Assembly (NCBI GenBank): GCA_902792635.1
Contig: CADBAG010000001.1
Coordinates: forward strand, 1 to 64,000
Source of the DNA: an uncultured Prevotellaceae bacterium
GTDB lineage: Bacteria; Bacteroidota; Bacteroidia; Bacteroidales; Bacteroidaceae
Length of the DNA: 64,000 nucleotides
Direction of reading: 5' to 3'
Below, piece by piece: positions 8,183-16,650 of the stretch (positions are counted from its first letter, which is position 1; each line of letters begins with the position of its first letter). Position numbers and translations under genes: made by a program. The notes under the pieces were generated by a model, which worked only from the letters and a program-made list of their open reading frames with translations, searched no databases and was not told the origin of the DNA.

Positions 8183-9271
8183 ATGAAGCATTTAAAGTAT
8201 TTAGCCCTGTTGGCCTTCGCTGTGTTGGCAGGTTTCACATCTTGTAGCGATGATGATGAATGGAACACCACTGGCGGTGGTAAGGTGGAGATGGAGAGCT
8301 CCGACAGAGCCTTCATCCTCAACGAGGGAAGCATGAATAAGAACAACTCCAACATCATCTATTTCGATTGGGCTTCGGGCAAGGTCAATCCTACTTGTGT
8401 CTTCACGCAGCAGAATGGTCGCCAGTTGGGAGACACAGGCAATGACATCATCACAGTCGATGGAAACAAGATCGTGGTAGCTGTCAACGTCAGCAACTAC
8501 ATCACACTGCTCAACGGCTATGGTGTGCAGACCGACAGTATCAGCTTTGCCAAGAAGCACGCTGCACTCGGTCAGGTGCGCTCGGTGGATGAGGAGAACG
8601 GCATGCTCTATGTCACATCCTATGGTGGCTATGTCAGCCGTATCCGCATCGTAGGTGATAAACTGCAGTTTGTCGACTCGCTGAAGGTCGGTGACCGTCC
8701 GGAGGATGTCGTGGCTCACGATGGCAAGCTCTATGTCACGCTGCAGGGACAGAACTATAATGATAACCGCTTGGCTGTTGTGAACTCTGACTTCAAGACT
8801 ATTACCTATTCTACGATTATGCAGGATCCTGCGAAGGTATATGAAGATGGTGACAATATCTATGTGACGGGTTTCGGTGCAAGCTATGATAATCCTTGGG
8901 GTGTCTACTCAACAACTACAGGTAAGTATACACAGCTTGGCAACGCCTCTGCAGTAGATGTAAGCAATAGCGTGGTTTATTGCGCTAACAGTGTAACCAA
9001 CTGGACTACTTATGCCACGACCACGACCATGTACACCTATGATGCTAAGACCGGTGCTACGAACAAGGACTTCTTTAAGAATGCTCCTGCAGAGCTTGCT
9101 TCCACTTCCGTATACAGCATCAGTGTCAATCCTTACGACGGACGCATCTATGTGGCTACATCCGACTACATGACGGATGGTAAGGTCTATGTGTTCAATG
9201 CTCAGGGTAACTATGAGCGTGAGTTCTCTTCTTACGGACTCAATCCACACAAGATCGTGTTCTTGAAGTAA
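8183..9271 (+). CDS. btuG: BtuG-like surface lipoprotein (beta-propeller, B12 capture)
   Basis: The ATG at 8183 gives a lipoprotein signal (MKHLKYLALLAFAVLAGFTSC) with Cys21. The next residues, SDDDE, fit the Bacteroidetes signal that sends lipoproteins to the cell surface. The 362-residue chain then shows repeated blades of the type GKLYVTLQGQ, GDNIYVTGFG, DGRIYVATSD, typical of YncE-like beta-propellers. In Bacteroides, BtuG sits next to BtuB, binds cobalamin extremely tightly and hands it to BtuB. Position directly after btuB, behind a cobalamin riboswitch, supports the same role. An extra in-frame start at 8126 overlaps btuB and would hide the signal peptide, so it is rejected. Confidence 0.85.
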   Translation: MKHLKYLALLAFAVLAGFTSCSDDDEWNTTGGGKVEMESSDRAFILNEGSMNKNNSNIIYFDWASGKVNPTCVFTQQNGRQLGDTGNDIITVDGNKIVVAVNVSNYITLLNGYGVQTDSISFAKKHAALGQVRSVDEENGMLYVTSYGGYVSRIRIVGDKLQFVDSLKVGDRPEDVVAHDGKLYVTLQGQNYNDNRLAVVNSDFKTITYSTIMQDPAKVYEDGDNIYVTGFGASYDNPWGVYSTTTGKYTQLGNASAVDVSNSVVYCANSVTNWTTYATTTTMYTYDAKTGATNKDFFKNAPAELASTSVYSISVNPYDGRIYVATSDYMTDGKVYVFNAQGNYEREFSSYGLNPHKIVFLK

Positions 9272-9297
9272 TAAAGGTTCTTCCGGTTTACTACAGT

Positions 9298-9562
9298 CAA
9301 CCTCGAAGAGGTTGTACATGAGTAGCCCCAGGTAAGGAGCGCAGCGACGCAACCTGGGGTTCGGGTCAGACGATTTAACCTGACCTGTCGGCCTCGAAGA
9401 GGGGCGAACATGGCCGGGATGCTGGTTATTGCTGATGGGTGTTTGAACCATGTTCGCCCTCTTCGAGGCCGGTTTTCAGGTCATTCGCCCCATTCACAAC
9501 CCCACGTTTAGGCTGCGCCTCACGTGGGGCTAACCTAGTTCAACCTCTTCGAGGTTGTGTGA
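9298..9562. repeat. family A nested palindrome between btuG and btuF
   Basis: Outer arms AACCTCGAAGAGGTT and AACCTCTTCGAGGTT, inner arms GGCCTCGAAGAGGGGCGAAC and GTTCGCCCTCTTCGAGGCC, and two independent hairpins: CCCCAGGT..ACCTGGGG (left) and CCCCACGT..ACGTGGGG (right). The left loop has the family core GGAGCGCAGCGACG; the right loop is shortened (AGGCTGCGCCT). No gene lies in this gap of about 355 bases. Short frames here (with PNPRLRRCAP-like translation) are repeat, not protein. Confidence 0.9.
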
Positions 9563-9626
9563 ACTCATCAACTCGAAAAGCTGAAGAATCATAATAAATA
9601 TCTTAAAGTAAAGATATATTAAAAAA

Positions 9627-10691
9627 ATGAGGAAATTCTTTTTCCTGTTTCTGAGCATCGCCTTGCTCTTCTCTTGTGCCAACAAACAACCTGGCACGGA
9701 GGGGCAAGGCAATGCCTTTTCTTATGCTAAACTCTTAAGGTCAGAGGGCGACACCGCATACACCGTTCTCGACCCATGGCAGCAGGGCAAGACCCTGCAG
9801 ACGGTGAGTGCTACAAAGCCTTATAAGCGTGTGGTGGTCTTCACGACGGCTCACTGCAAGCTCATGGAATATCTCGGCGTGGCGGATCGGATTGTGGGTG
9901 TGTGCGATGCGCAATATATTCTGATCCCTGATATTCAAAAGCGGCTACGACTCGCCGAGGGTGCGAAAGGAAAAATAGAAGATTGTGGCAGTTCGATGAG
10001 ACCAGATATTGAGCGTATTATTGCGCTCAAGCCTGATGCCATCATCCTCAGTCCTTATGAAGGTCAGAACTTAGGTCGTCTGTCGAAACTCGGCATCCCT
10101 GTGATTCTTGCTGCCGACTACATGGAGACGTCCTCGCTCGGACGTGCCGAGTGGATGCGCTACTTTGCACGACTGTTTGATTGCGCGCAAAGAGGCGATT
10201 CGCTGTTTCATGTGGTAGACTCTTGTTATCAGTCACTTAAGGCCTATGCAGCCAAATTGCCGAAGGGTAAGAGTGTACTCACCGAACGTAAGACGGGAGC
10301 CGTGTGGTATACGCCGGGAGGGGAGAGTACGGTTGGCATAACGATCCGTGATGCGCATGGTGGCTATGCCTTTGCCAACGACAAGCACAGTGGGAGTCTG
10401 CCGCTGAGTTTTGAACAGATCCTTGCTAAGGCCGGACAGAGCGATGTGTGGGCATTCAAGTTCAATGGTACCCGCCCGATGTCGAAGAGCAACCTGCTGC
10501 ATGAGTTTCAAGGATACAGTGCGCTGAAGGCTTTCCGTACTGGAGAGATCTATGAATGCAACTGTTCTGTGAAACCTTACTTTGAGGAGGTGAGCTGGCG
10601 ACCCGATTATCTCTTGCGCGAGATGATTATCCTGCTGCATCCGGAGGCGAAGTTAGGGAAGCTGAGATATTACCAAAGGTTAACACCGTAG
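9627..10691 (+). CDS. btuF: BtuF-like corrinoid-binding lipoprotein of an ABC importer
   Basis: A 354-residue periplasmic binding protein. The signal MRKFFFLFLSIALLFSC has its lipidated cysteine at 17, followed by ANKQPG without acidic residues, so it should stay on the periplasmic side, unlike the neighbouring BtuG. The two-lobed helical-backbone fold is suggested by RVVVFTTAHCKLMEYLGVA, the DIERIIALKPDAIILS stretch and a C-terminal LREMIILLHPE helix. It would deliver B12 to the permease BtuC downstream. The stop codon TAG (10689-10691) belongs to a family C repeat, so the last residues (RLTP) may have changed when that repeat arrived. A siderophore-binding protein is the main alternative; the locus favours cobalamin. 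Confidence 0.85.
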   Translation: MRKFFFLFLSIALLFSCANKQPGTEGQGNAFSYAKLLRSEGDTAYTVLDPWQQGKTLQTVSATKPYKRVVVFTTAHCKLMEYLGVADRIVGVCDAQYILIPDIQKRLRLAEGAKGKIEDCGSSMRPDIERIIALKPDAIILSPYEGQNLGRLSKLGIPVILAADYMETSSLGRAEWMRYFARLFDCAQRGDSLFHVVDSCYQSLKAYAAKLPKGKSVLTERKTGAVWYTPGGESTVGITIRDAHGGYAFANDKHSGSLPLSFEQILAKAGQSDVWAFKFNGTRPMSKSNLLHEFQGYSALKAFRTGEIYECNCSVKPYFEEVSWRPDYLLREMIILLHPEAKLGKLRYYQRLTP

Positions 10692-10768
10692 GGGCGGCCC
10701 TGGTGGCCGCCCTATTGTTGGATTTCCATCCGGGGGGTAGGACGGCCACAAGGGCCGCCCCTACGAGT
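10685..10768. repeat. pair of inverted family C repeats
   Basis: One copy (CCGTAGGGGCGGCC.TGG.GGCCGCCCTA, 10686-10714) faces a second, inverted copy (GTAGGACGGCCACAAGGGCC, continuing to CCGCCCCTACG, to 10766). They fill most of the gap between btuF and btuC, and the first one supplies the btuF stop. Confidence 0.85.
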
Positions 10769-10788
10769 TCCCGTTTACATTAAAAAAT

Positions 10789-11766
10789 ATGTTGAAACGA
10801 ATCTTATTGATTATTGTCTGTGTCGTCCTTTTCCTTCTCTCGCTCTTTCATGGTAGCGTGGCTATCCCCGTGGATGAGGTTGTGAAAACATTGTTGGGGA
10901 AAGGTGACGACATCAGCAACACAATCATTCTTTCAAGCCGTTTACCGCAGGCACTCACAGCATTGCTTGCCGGCGGTGCTTTGGCTGTGAGTGGACTGCT
11001 TCTTCAGACTGCTTTCCGCAATCCGCTCGCAGCCCCCGATATCTTTGGTGTTACAGGAGGCGCCTCATTGGCCGTAGCATTGCTCACGTTGGCTCCCGGA
11101 TTGATCCTCGGTGGCGTTTTAGGCTGGGTGTCATCTATCGTCGCTGCATTTGTCGGAGCAATGGTTGTGACGATGATTATTTGGTTTTTCAGTCGTAAGG
11201 TTCGCAGTTCGGTGATGCTTATCATCATCGGCATGATGGTAGGCTATTTCTGCTCAAGTATCATCACGTTGCTCAACTCCCTGGCCACAGAGGAAGGAGT
11301 ACACAGTTTCGTCGTCTGGGGTATGGGCGACTTCACGAATGTAGGCTTGGAAGGCATGCCGCTCTTCGCTACGCTGACCATCCTCGCCACACTCTCCACG
11401 CTCTTATTAATCAAGTCGCTCAATGCCCTGCTCTTAGGTCCGCGGTATGCGGAGAGCATGGGCATCAATGTGCGGCGCATCCGTAATATCCTGCTGTTGG
11501 TCACGGGGCTTTTAACAGCTGTCGTGACGGCATTCTGCGGTCCCATCGCTTTCATAGCCCTTGCCGTGCCGCATATAGCGCGGCTCTATACGTCAACAAC
11601 AGACCACCGCGTGTTGTTGCCCATGACCATCCTCATGGGCTCAACAATCGCTTTGCTCTGTAATGTCGTCATCACGCTGCCAGCTGATGGCACTGTCCTT
11701 CCGCTTAATGCCGTGACGCCGCTCATAGGCGTGCCCGTCATCGTGTATGTGCTATTGAAGCGATGA
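10789..11766 (+). CDS. btuC: BtuC-like permease of a corrinoid ABC importer
   Basis: A 325-residue FecCD/BtuC family inner-membrane protein with about ten hydrophobic helices. Family signatures include SSRLPQALTALLAGGALAVSG, LLLQTAFRNPLAAPDIFGV and GPIAFIALAVPHIARL, the last being the coupling-helix region that contacts the ATPase. It would import cobalamin delivered by BtuF. No ATPase (BtuD) follows: the gene ends 14 bases before a minisatellite and then a convergent operon begins. The ATPase must be encoded elsewhere or shared with another importer. Confidence 0.9.
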   Translation: MLKRILLIIVCVVLFLLSLFHGSVAIPVDEVVKTLLGKGDDISNTIILSSRLPQALTALLAGGALAVSGLLLQTAFRNPLAAPDIFGVTGGASLAVALLTLAPGLILGGVLGWVSSIVAAFVGAMVVTMIIWFFSRKVRSSVMLIIIGMMVGYFCSSIITLLNSLATEEGVHSFVVWGMGDFTNVGLEGMPLFATLTILATLSTLLLIKSLNALLLGPRYAESMGINVRRIRNILLLVTGLLTAVVTAFCGPIAFIALAVPHIARLYTSTTDHRVLLPMTILMGSTIALLCNVVITLPADGTVLPLNAVTPLIGVPVIVYVLLKR

Positions 11767-11779
11767 TGCTGCATTGTTC

Positions 11780-11877
11780 GGCACGTGTCAGCCAGTTGGT
11801 TGGCACGTGTCAGCCAGTTGGTTGGCACGTGTCAGCAAGTTGGTTGGCACGTGTCAGCCAGTTGGTTGGCACGTGCG
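11780..11877. repeat. 22-bp minisatellite after btuC
   Basis: Four full 22-base copies of GGCACGTGTCAGCCAGTTGG plus TT (one copy has AAG for CAG) and a partial fifth copy. It separates the ends of the convergent btuC and lutB genes. Confidence 0.95.
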
Positions 11878-13242
11878 TTATTTCTTCTTCCACCACTGAT
11901 GGAAGCTCTTCTTGGCAAAGACAGGCTTCTCATGACCGATACCCCAAGGGTTGAGGTTCGAATAATGGGTCATGGCATCCGGAACATAGTTAGCCAAGGG
12001 TGCGAACCACAGAGCAGTGTTGTAAAGGCCAGGATGATTGAAGAGCACGCTCATGCCTTCCGACATCACCTTCTTCAGTTTGTCGGCTTTCCCTAACTTG
12101 TCGAGACGCTGACGCCACAGATAGATCTGTGAGCCGGGAGCGACCTCTGCCGGGCAGACGTTGTCGCAACTCATGCAGAGCGAGCAGGCTGACACGTTAT
12201 CAGAATACTTGCGTGGGTCTTTGAGCATGCCAAGGTCCACACCGATAGGACCAGGGATAAAATAGGTGTAGCTGGCACCCGTGGAGCGGCGGTAGACCGG
12301 GCATGTGTTCATACATGCACCGCAACGGATGCATTTCAGCGTCTGCCAGTGCTCAGGATCGGCAATGGCATCGCTGCGCCAGTTGTCAAGCAGCACCACG
12401 TGCATCTCTGCTCCTGGACGAGCTTGGCGGAAATGGGACGTGAAGCCTGTTGTAGGCTGGCCCGTGCCACAACGGCAGAGCAGACGCTGGAAGACAGCGA
12501 GCGAGTCGTAGTCGGGTACGAGTTTCTCGATACCCATCGTAACGATATGGAGCTTCGGCATTGAGGTCGTCATATCAGCGTTGCCCTCATTGGTGCACAC
12601 CACAATATCGCCTGTCTTCGCCACACCGAAGTTGCAGCCGGTGAGTCCGGCCTGTGCTTCCTCAAACTCGTGGCGCAGACTCTTGCGTGCACAATAGGTG
12701 AGGTAAGTGGGGTCGCAGTTACCCTTCTCGGGACTGATACCTTCCTTCTCAAAGCACTCCGCTACCTCTTCCTTCGTGATGTGGATAGCAGGCATGACGA
12801 TGTGGGCGGGTTTGCGGTGCATGAGCTGCAGGATACGCTCACCGAGGTCCGTCTCTACCACATCGATGCCACGGCTGATGAGGTAAGGGTTGAGGCCGCA
12901 CTCCTCAGTGAGCATCGATTTCGACTTCACCATCTTTGTCACCTTGTGGCTCTTGAGGATATCGTAGACCGTAGCATTGAGCTCCTCTGCATCTTTCGCC
13001 CAGTGGACGATGACCCCGCGGCTCTCAAGCTGTGAGGAGAACATCTCGAGGTAGTCGGCGAGATGCGTGATGGTGTGCATCTTGATCTGTGAAGCATGGT
13101 CGCGCAGCGACTCCCACTCGGGCAGTCCGTGCATCATGCGGTCGTGACCCTCACGCACGCCCCAGAAGGTCTTGTCGTGACGGGTAATCTTATCGTGGTT
13201 CTTGAGAATCTCTTTGGCTCTTCTCGAATGTTCTGTACTCAT
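11878..13242 (-). CDS. lutB: LutB-like iron-sulfur protein of L-lactate oxidation
   Basis: A 454-residue protein with an N-terminal LUD-type domain and a C-terminal ferredoxin region holding two 4Fe-4S motifs, CIRCGACMNTCP (about residues 313-324) and CSLCMSCDNVCP (about 362-373). In Bacillus and others LutABC oxidises L-lactate to pyruvate with electrons passed to the respiratory chain. It overlaps lutA by four bases, so they are translated together. A third gene, lutC, normally present, is not seen next to it; the gene ends straight against the minisatellite. Glycolate oxidase iron-sulfur subunits are a related alternative. Confidence 0.88.
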   Translation of the reverse strand: MSTEHSRRAKEILKNHDKITRHDKTFWGVREGHDRMMHGLPEWESLRDHASQIKMHTITHLADYLEMFSSQLESRGVIVHWAKDAEELNATVYDILKSHKVTKMVKSKSMLTEECGLNPYLISRGIDVVETDLGERILQLMHRKPAHIVMPAIHITKEEVAECFEKEGISPEKGNCDPTYLTYCARKSLRHEFEEAQAGLTGCNFGVAKTGDIVVCTNEGNADMTTSMPKLHIVTMGIEKLVPDYDSLAVFQRLLCRCGTGQPTTGFTSHFRQARPGAEMHVVLLDNWRSDAIADPEHWQTLKCIRCGACMNTCPVYRRSTGASYTYFIPGPIGVDLGMLKDPRKYSDNVSACSLCMSCDNVCPAEVAPGSQIYLWRQRLDKLGKADKLKKVMSEGMSVLFNHPGLYNTALWFAPLANYVPDAMTHYSNLNPWGIGHEKPVFAKKSFHQWWKKK

Positions 13243-13979
13243 AATCCTGCTGCTAAAATCTGCGCTACGTGAATAAACTTGATTGGCTTGTGCTCCTTGC
13301 GTGCGATACCCTCCATGTGCATGAGACAGGAGGAGTCGGGGCCGGTGATATACTCTGCGCCCGTAGCCATGTGGCGCATAATCTTATCCTCACCCATGCG
13401 GATAGAGACGGCGGGCTCTTCCACGGCAAACATGCCGCCGAAGCCGCAGCACTCATCCTTACGTTCAGGCTCGTAGACGGTGATGCCGTCCTTGAGCTTC
13501 AACAAGTCGATAATCTTGTTGTAAGGTTCGATATTACGCTCTGAGGGTGCAGAGAGCCCGAGCTCACGCACACCGTGGCAACTGTTGTGCACGCTTACGG
13601 CATGAGGAAACGAACCAGGCAACTCTTTGATCTTCAGAACGTCGTGCAGAAACTCCACGATGTCCATCGTGCGGCCGGGAACAGTGCACGGATGATTGTC
13701 GCCTTGGAGCAAGTGGGGGTAATAGCAGCGCACGTAGGCGGCGCAGGATGCAGACGGGGCCACGACATAGTCGAAGCCTTTGAACATCTGCTCAAACTTG
13801 TCGGCCAAGGGCTTAGCCATATCCTCGAATCCGGCATTGCCCATCGGCTGTCCGCAGCATGTCTGTTTCTCGGGATAATCCACATCGAGCCCGAAATGCT
13901 TGAGTAGTTTATAGGTAGCCACGCCGACTTCCGGATAAAGGGCGTCGACGTAACAAGGGATAAATAGTCCTACCTTCAT
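13239..13979 (-). CDS. lutA: LutA-like (Fe-S)-binding oxidoreductase subunit
   Basis: A 246-residue cytoplasmic protein with two cysteine-rich CCG domains: TCCGQPMGN (about residues 40-48) and ECCGFGGMFAV (about 176-186), plus NSCHGVREL between them. Such CCG domains bind iron-sulfur clusters in heterodisulfide reductase and lactate-utilisation proteins. It is the first gene of the lutA-lutB operon; a TAACTTTG box lies about 64 bases upstream. It would act with LutB in L-lactate oxidation. Confidence 0.88.
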   Translation of the reverse strand: MKVGLFIPCYVDALYPEVGVATYKLLKHFGLDVDYPEKQTCCGQPMGNAGFEDMAKPLADKFEQMFKGFDYVVAPSASCAAYVRCYYPHLLQGDNHPCTVPGRTMDIVEFLHDVLKIKELPGSFPHAVSVHNSCHGVRELGLSAPSERNIEPYNKIIDLLKLKDGITVYEPERKDECCGFGGMFAVEEPAVSIRMGEDKIMRHMATGAEYITGPDSSCLMHMEGIARKEHKPIKFIHVAQILAAGL

Positions 13980-14042
13980 AATATCTTTGTGCTAATAACG
14001 ATAAATGTATCTGTAATTTCTTTCTGTAATTTCTTTCACTGA

Positions 14043-14050
14043 CAAAGTTA
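14043..14050 (-). promoter_or_regulatory. -7 box for lutA-lutB
   Basis: The minus strand reads TAACTTTG, 64 bases upstream of the lutA ATG; it is divergent from the topB promoter. Confidence 0.5.
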
Positions 14051-14132
14051 CGAAAAAGCGTTGACTCTATTAAGTTTTTCCTCATCTTTTTCTCATTTTT
14101 CTTGTTTTGTGCAGTTTTACCGAGTTTTTTGC

Positions 14133-14140
14133 TAACTTTG
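14133..14140 (+). promoter_or_regulatory. -7 box for topB
   Basis: TAACTTTG followed by C, 19 bases upstream of the topB ATG. A TTTG at 14106-14109 lies 23 bases further upstream, a slightly long spacing. Confidence 0.6.
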
Positions 14141-14159
14141 CACGAAACAGAAAACTCGA

Positions 14160-16196
14160 ATGATTGTTTGTATAGCAGAGAAACCGAGCGTGGCGCGCGA
14201 CATCGCCCGCATCCTTGGGGCTACGGCTTCACGCGACGGATATATGGAGGGCAACGGCTATCAGGTGACCTGGACTTTTGGTCACCTGTGCGAGCTGAAG
14301 GAGCCCAACGACTATGAGCAGAACTGGCGCTACTGGACGTTGGCAGCCTTGCCGATGATCCCGCGCCGGTTCGGCTTGAAGCTCATTCCCGACAGAGGAA
14401 TAGAGAAGCAGTTTCAGACCATCTCGCAACTCTATGCTAACGCTGATGAGATCATCAACTGTGGTGATGCCGGTCAGGAGGGTGAGCTCATCCAGCGTTG
14501 GGTGATGCAGATGGCGAAGGTCAAGTGCCCCGTGAAGCGGTTGTGGATATCCTCCATGACAGATGAGGCTATCAAGGAGGGTTTCGCGAATCTGAAGGAG
14601 GAGAAGCAATACAACCGACTTTATCTCGCGGGTCTGAGCCGTGCTATCGGAGACTGGCTCTTAGGCATGAACTGTACACGTCTCTACACGCTGATGTATG
14701 GGCAGAACCATCAGGTGTTGTCCATTGGGCGTGTGCAGACTCCTACGCTCGCGCTAATCGTGAAACGACAGAAGGAGATAGACAATTTCAAGCCCGAGCC
14801 TTACTGGGTGCTGTCCACGGTCTATCGCGACACGCTCTTTACCGCTACTTCGGGAAAGTTCACGTCTAAGGAGGAAGGTCAGCAAGCCTTCTCGCTCATT
14901 GAGGGCAAACCGTTTGTCATCACATCTGTGCAGAAGAAGCAAGGTAAGGAACCGGCGAAGCAGCTTTATGATCTCACCTCACTGCAGGTGGACTTGAACC
15001 GTAAATACGGCTTCTCTGCTGAGATGTCATTGAACCTCATTCAAGGGCTCTACGAAAAGAAACTGACGACTTATCCGCGTGTTGATACACAATATCTCTC
15101 TGACGATATCTATCCGAAGTGTCCGAAGATCCTCAATGGAGTGAGCCAGTATATGGAGGCTGGCCGCAAGCCTTATCTCGATATCATCAAGACGTTGGCC
15201 GGGTTCAGTAAGACACTGCCGAAGTCGAAGCGAGTTTTCGACACTTCGAAGGTGACCGATCACCATGCCATCATCCCTACAGGACAGGTACCTAATGGAC
15301 TGACAGATGTGGAGAAGAAAGTATACGACTTGATCGCGCGCCGATTCATTGCTGTGTTCTATCCCGACTGTAAGTTCTCTACAACTTCGGTCACAGGCAA
15401 AGTAGACAAGATAGAGTTCAAGACCTCGGGTAAGGAGATCCTCGACGCGGGTTGGCGTGCAGTCTATACGAAGGAAGAGCAGCGTCAGGACGATGGGAAG
15501 AATGCTGCCGACGACAAGCTCCTGCCAACGTTTGTCAAAGGCGAGTCGGGACCGCATAAGCCTACACTGACTGAGAAGATGACGGTACCTCCAAAGCATT
15601 ACACCGAGGCTTCATTGCTTAGAGCCATGGAGACAGCGGGTAAACTTGTGGACGATGAGGAGCTGTCAGCTGCCATGAAAGAGAATGGTATCGGGCGTCC
15701 GTCGTCGCGTGCCGGAATCATTGAGACCCTTTTTAAACGACATTATATCCGCCGTGAGCGTAAGAACCTCGTGGCAACCCCTACCGGTATTCAACTTATT
15801 GACACCATCCATGAGAAGCTTCTCACGAGTGTGGAACTGACAGGTATCTGGGAGAAGAAACTGCGTGAGATAGAACAGAATAAGTATGATGCCGCCACGT
15901 TCATCAATGAGCTGAAAGATCAGGTTTCGCGCATTGTCAATGATGTGTTGCACGACAATTCCGGGCAATATATCGTGGATAGTGAAGAGAAAGAAGTGAA
16001 GAGTGCAGAGGGAAAAAAGAAGAAGAATGAAGGTAAGAAGGATAGTAGCGCTCCGAAAGCTAAAAAAGGGAAGCTCAAAGTGAAAGAGGGCGACGTGTGT
16101 CCGAAGTGTGGCAAAGGTCGGATCCTCAAGGGTAAGACCGCTTATGGCTGCTCGCGTTGGAAAGAGGGCTGCGACTTCAGAGCGCCGTTGAAATAG
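14160..16196 (+). CDS. topB: DNA topoisomerase III
   Basis: A type IA topoisomerase that decatenates DNA by single-strand passage. The 678-residue protein starts with the TOPRIM domain (MIVCIAEKPSVARDIARIL), has the acidic metal site in CGDAGQEGELI (about residues 102-112), and the active tyrosine in TTYPRVDTQYL (about 304-314). GRPSSRAGIIETL belongs to the catalytic gate region. A lysine-rich linker (about 615-640) leads to a C-terminal zinc ribbon (CPKCGKGRIL..GCSRWKEGCDF). The ATG at 14160 leaves only 12-15 untranslated bases after the promoter. Confidence 0.96.
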   Translation: MIVCIAEKPSVARDIARILGATASRDGYMEGNGYQVTWTFGHLCELKEPNDYEQNWRYWTLAALPMIPRRFGLKLIPDRGIEKQFQTISQLYANADEIINCGDAGQEGELIQRWVMQMAKVKCPVKRLWISSMTDEAIKEGFANLKEEKQYNRLYLAGLSRAIGDWLLGMNCTRLYTLMYGQNHQVLSIGRVQTPTLALIVKRQKEIDNFKPEPYWVLSTVYRDTLFTATSGKFTSKEEGQQAFSLIEGKPFVITSVQKKQGKEPAKQLYDLTSLQVDLNRKYGFSAEMSLNLIQGLYEKKLTTYPRVDTQYLSDDIYPKCPKILNGVSQYMEAGRKPYLDIIKTLAGFSKTLPKSKRVFDTSKVTDHHAIIPTGQVPNGLTDVEKKVYDLIARRFIAVFYPDCKFSTTSVTGKVDKIEFKTSGKEILDAGWRAVYTKEEQRQDDGKNAADDKLLPTFVKGESGPHKPTLTEKMTVPPKHYTEASLLRAMETAGKLVDDEELSAAMKENGIGRPSSRAGIIETLFKRHYIRRERKNLVATPTGIQLIDTIHEKLLTSVELTGIWEKKLREIEQNKYDAATFINELKDQVSRIVNDVLHDNSGQYIVDSEEKEVKSAEGKKKKNEGKKDSSAPKAKKGKLKVKEGDVCPKCGKGRILKGKTAYGCSRWKEGCDFRAPLK

Positions 16197-16197
16197 A

Positions 16198-16227
16198 ACC
16201 GTAGGGGCGGCCCCAGTGGCCGTCCTA
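16198..16227. repeat. family C hairpin between topB and crcB
   Basis: ACCGTAGGGGCGGCCCCAG followed by TGGCCGTCCTA, directly after the topB stop. The stem is GGGGCGGCC with GGCCGTCC, with one G-T type pair. Confidence 0.8.
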
Positions 16228-16241
16228 AAATATTATTAGTA

Positions 16242-16631
16242 ATGTATTTATTAAGAGATTTCTTGATTGTTGGTTGTGGCAGTTTCTTTGGTGGAGGCTG
16301 CCGGTTCTTAGTATCGAAAGCATCGGCAGCGATGTTTGCAACATCGTTTCCTTTTGGAACGTTTATCGTGAACATCTTGGGATGTTTCTTGATTGGTTTC
16401 TTTTCAGGACTGCCCTATGCCAATTTTGGCGTGTCTCCACAGGCTAAACTGCTATTGACCACTGGTTTCTGCGGTGGCTTTACAACGTTCTCTACGTTTA
16501 TGAACGAGAACCTCTCACTGCTCAGCGGTGGCAACAATCTCTTTTTCTTCCTCTATCTCGTAGGGAGCTTCGCCCTCGGCCTACTCTGCGTATGGGGAGG
16601 TATGGCTGCAGCTAAAGTTGTGGCAATGTAA
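16242..16631 (+). CDS. crcB: CrcB/Fluc fluoride channel
   Basis: A 129-residue protein with four hydrophobic helices. Family signatures are GGGCRFLVS near residue 17, GTFIVNILGCFLIG (about 39-52), containing the conserved asparagine of the pore, and TTGFCGGFTTFSTF (about 73-86), which carries the phenylalanines that line the fluoride path. Such dimeric channels let fluoride leave the cytoplasm. No fluoride riboswitch is visible upstream; the gap holds only a family C hairpin. Confidence 0.93.
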   Translation: MYLLRDFLIVGCGSFFGGGCRFLVSKASAAMFATSFPFGTFIVNILGCFLIGFFSGLPYANFGVSPQAKLLLTTGFCGGFTTFSTFMNENLSLLSGGNNLFFFLYLVGSFALGLLCVWGGMAAAKVVAM

Positions 16632-16650
16632 GGCTTTTGGTTCTTCTTTT

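Noticed and set aside
8909..9451. Minus-strand frame of 180 codons
   Set aside because: Opposite to btuG and a family A repeat; the PNPRLRRCAPYLGL translation is produced by the repeat.
11763..12096. Plus-strand frames after btuC
   Set aside because: They translate the 22-bp minisatellite and then the antisense of lutB.
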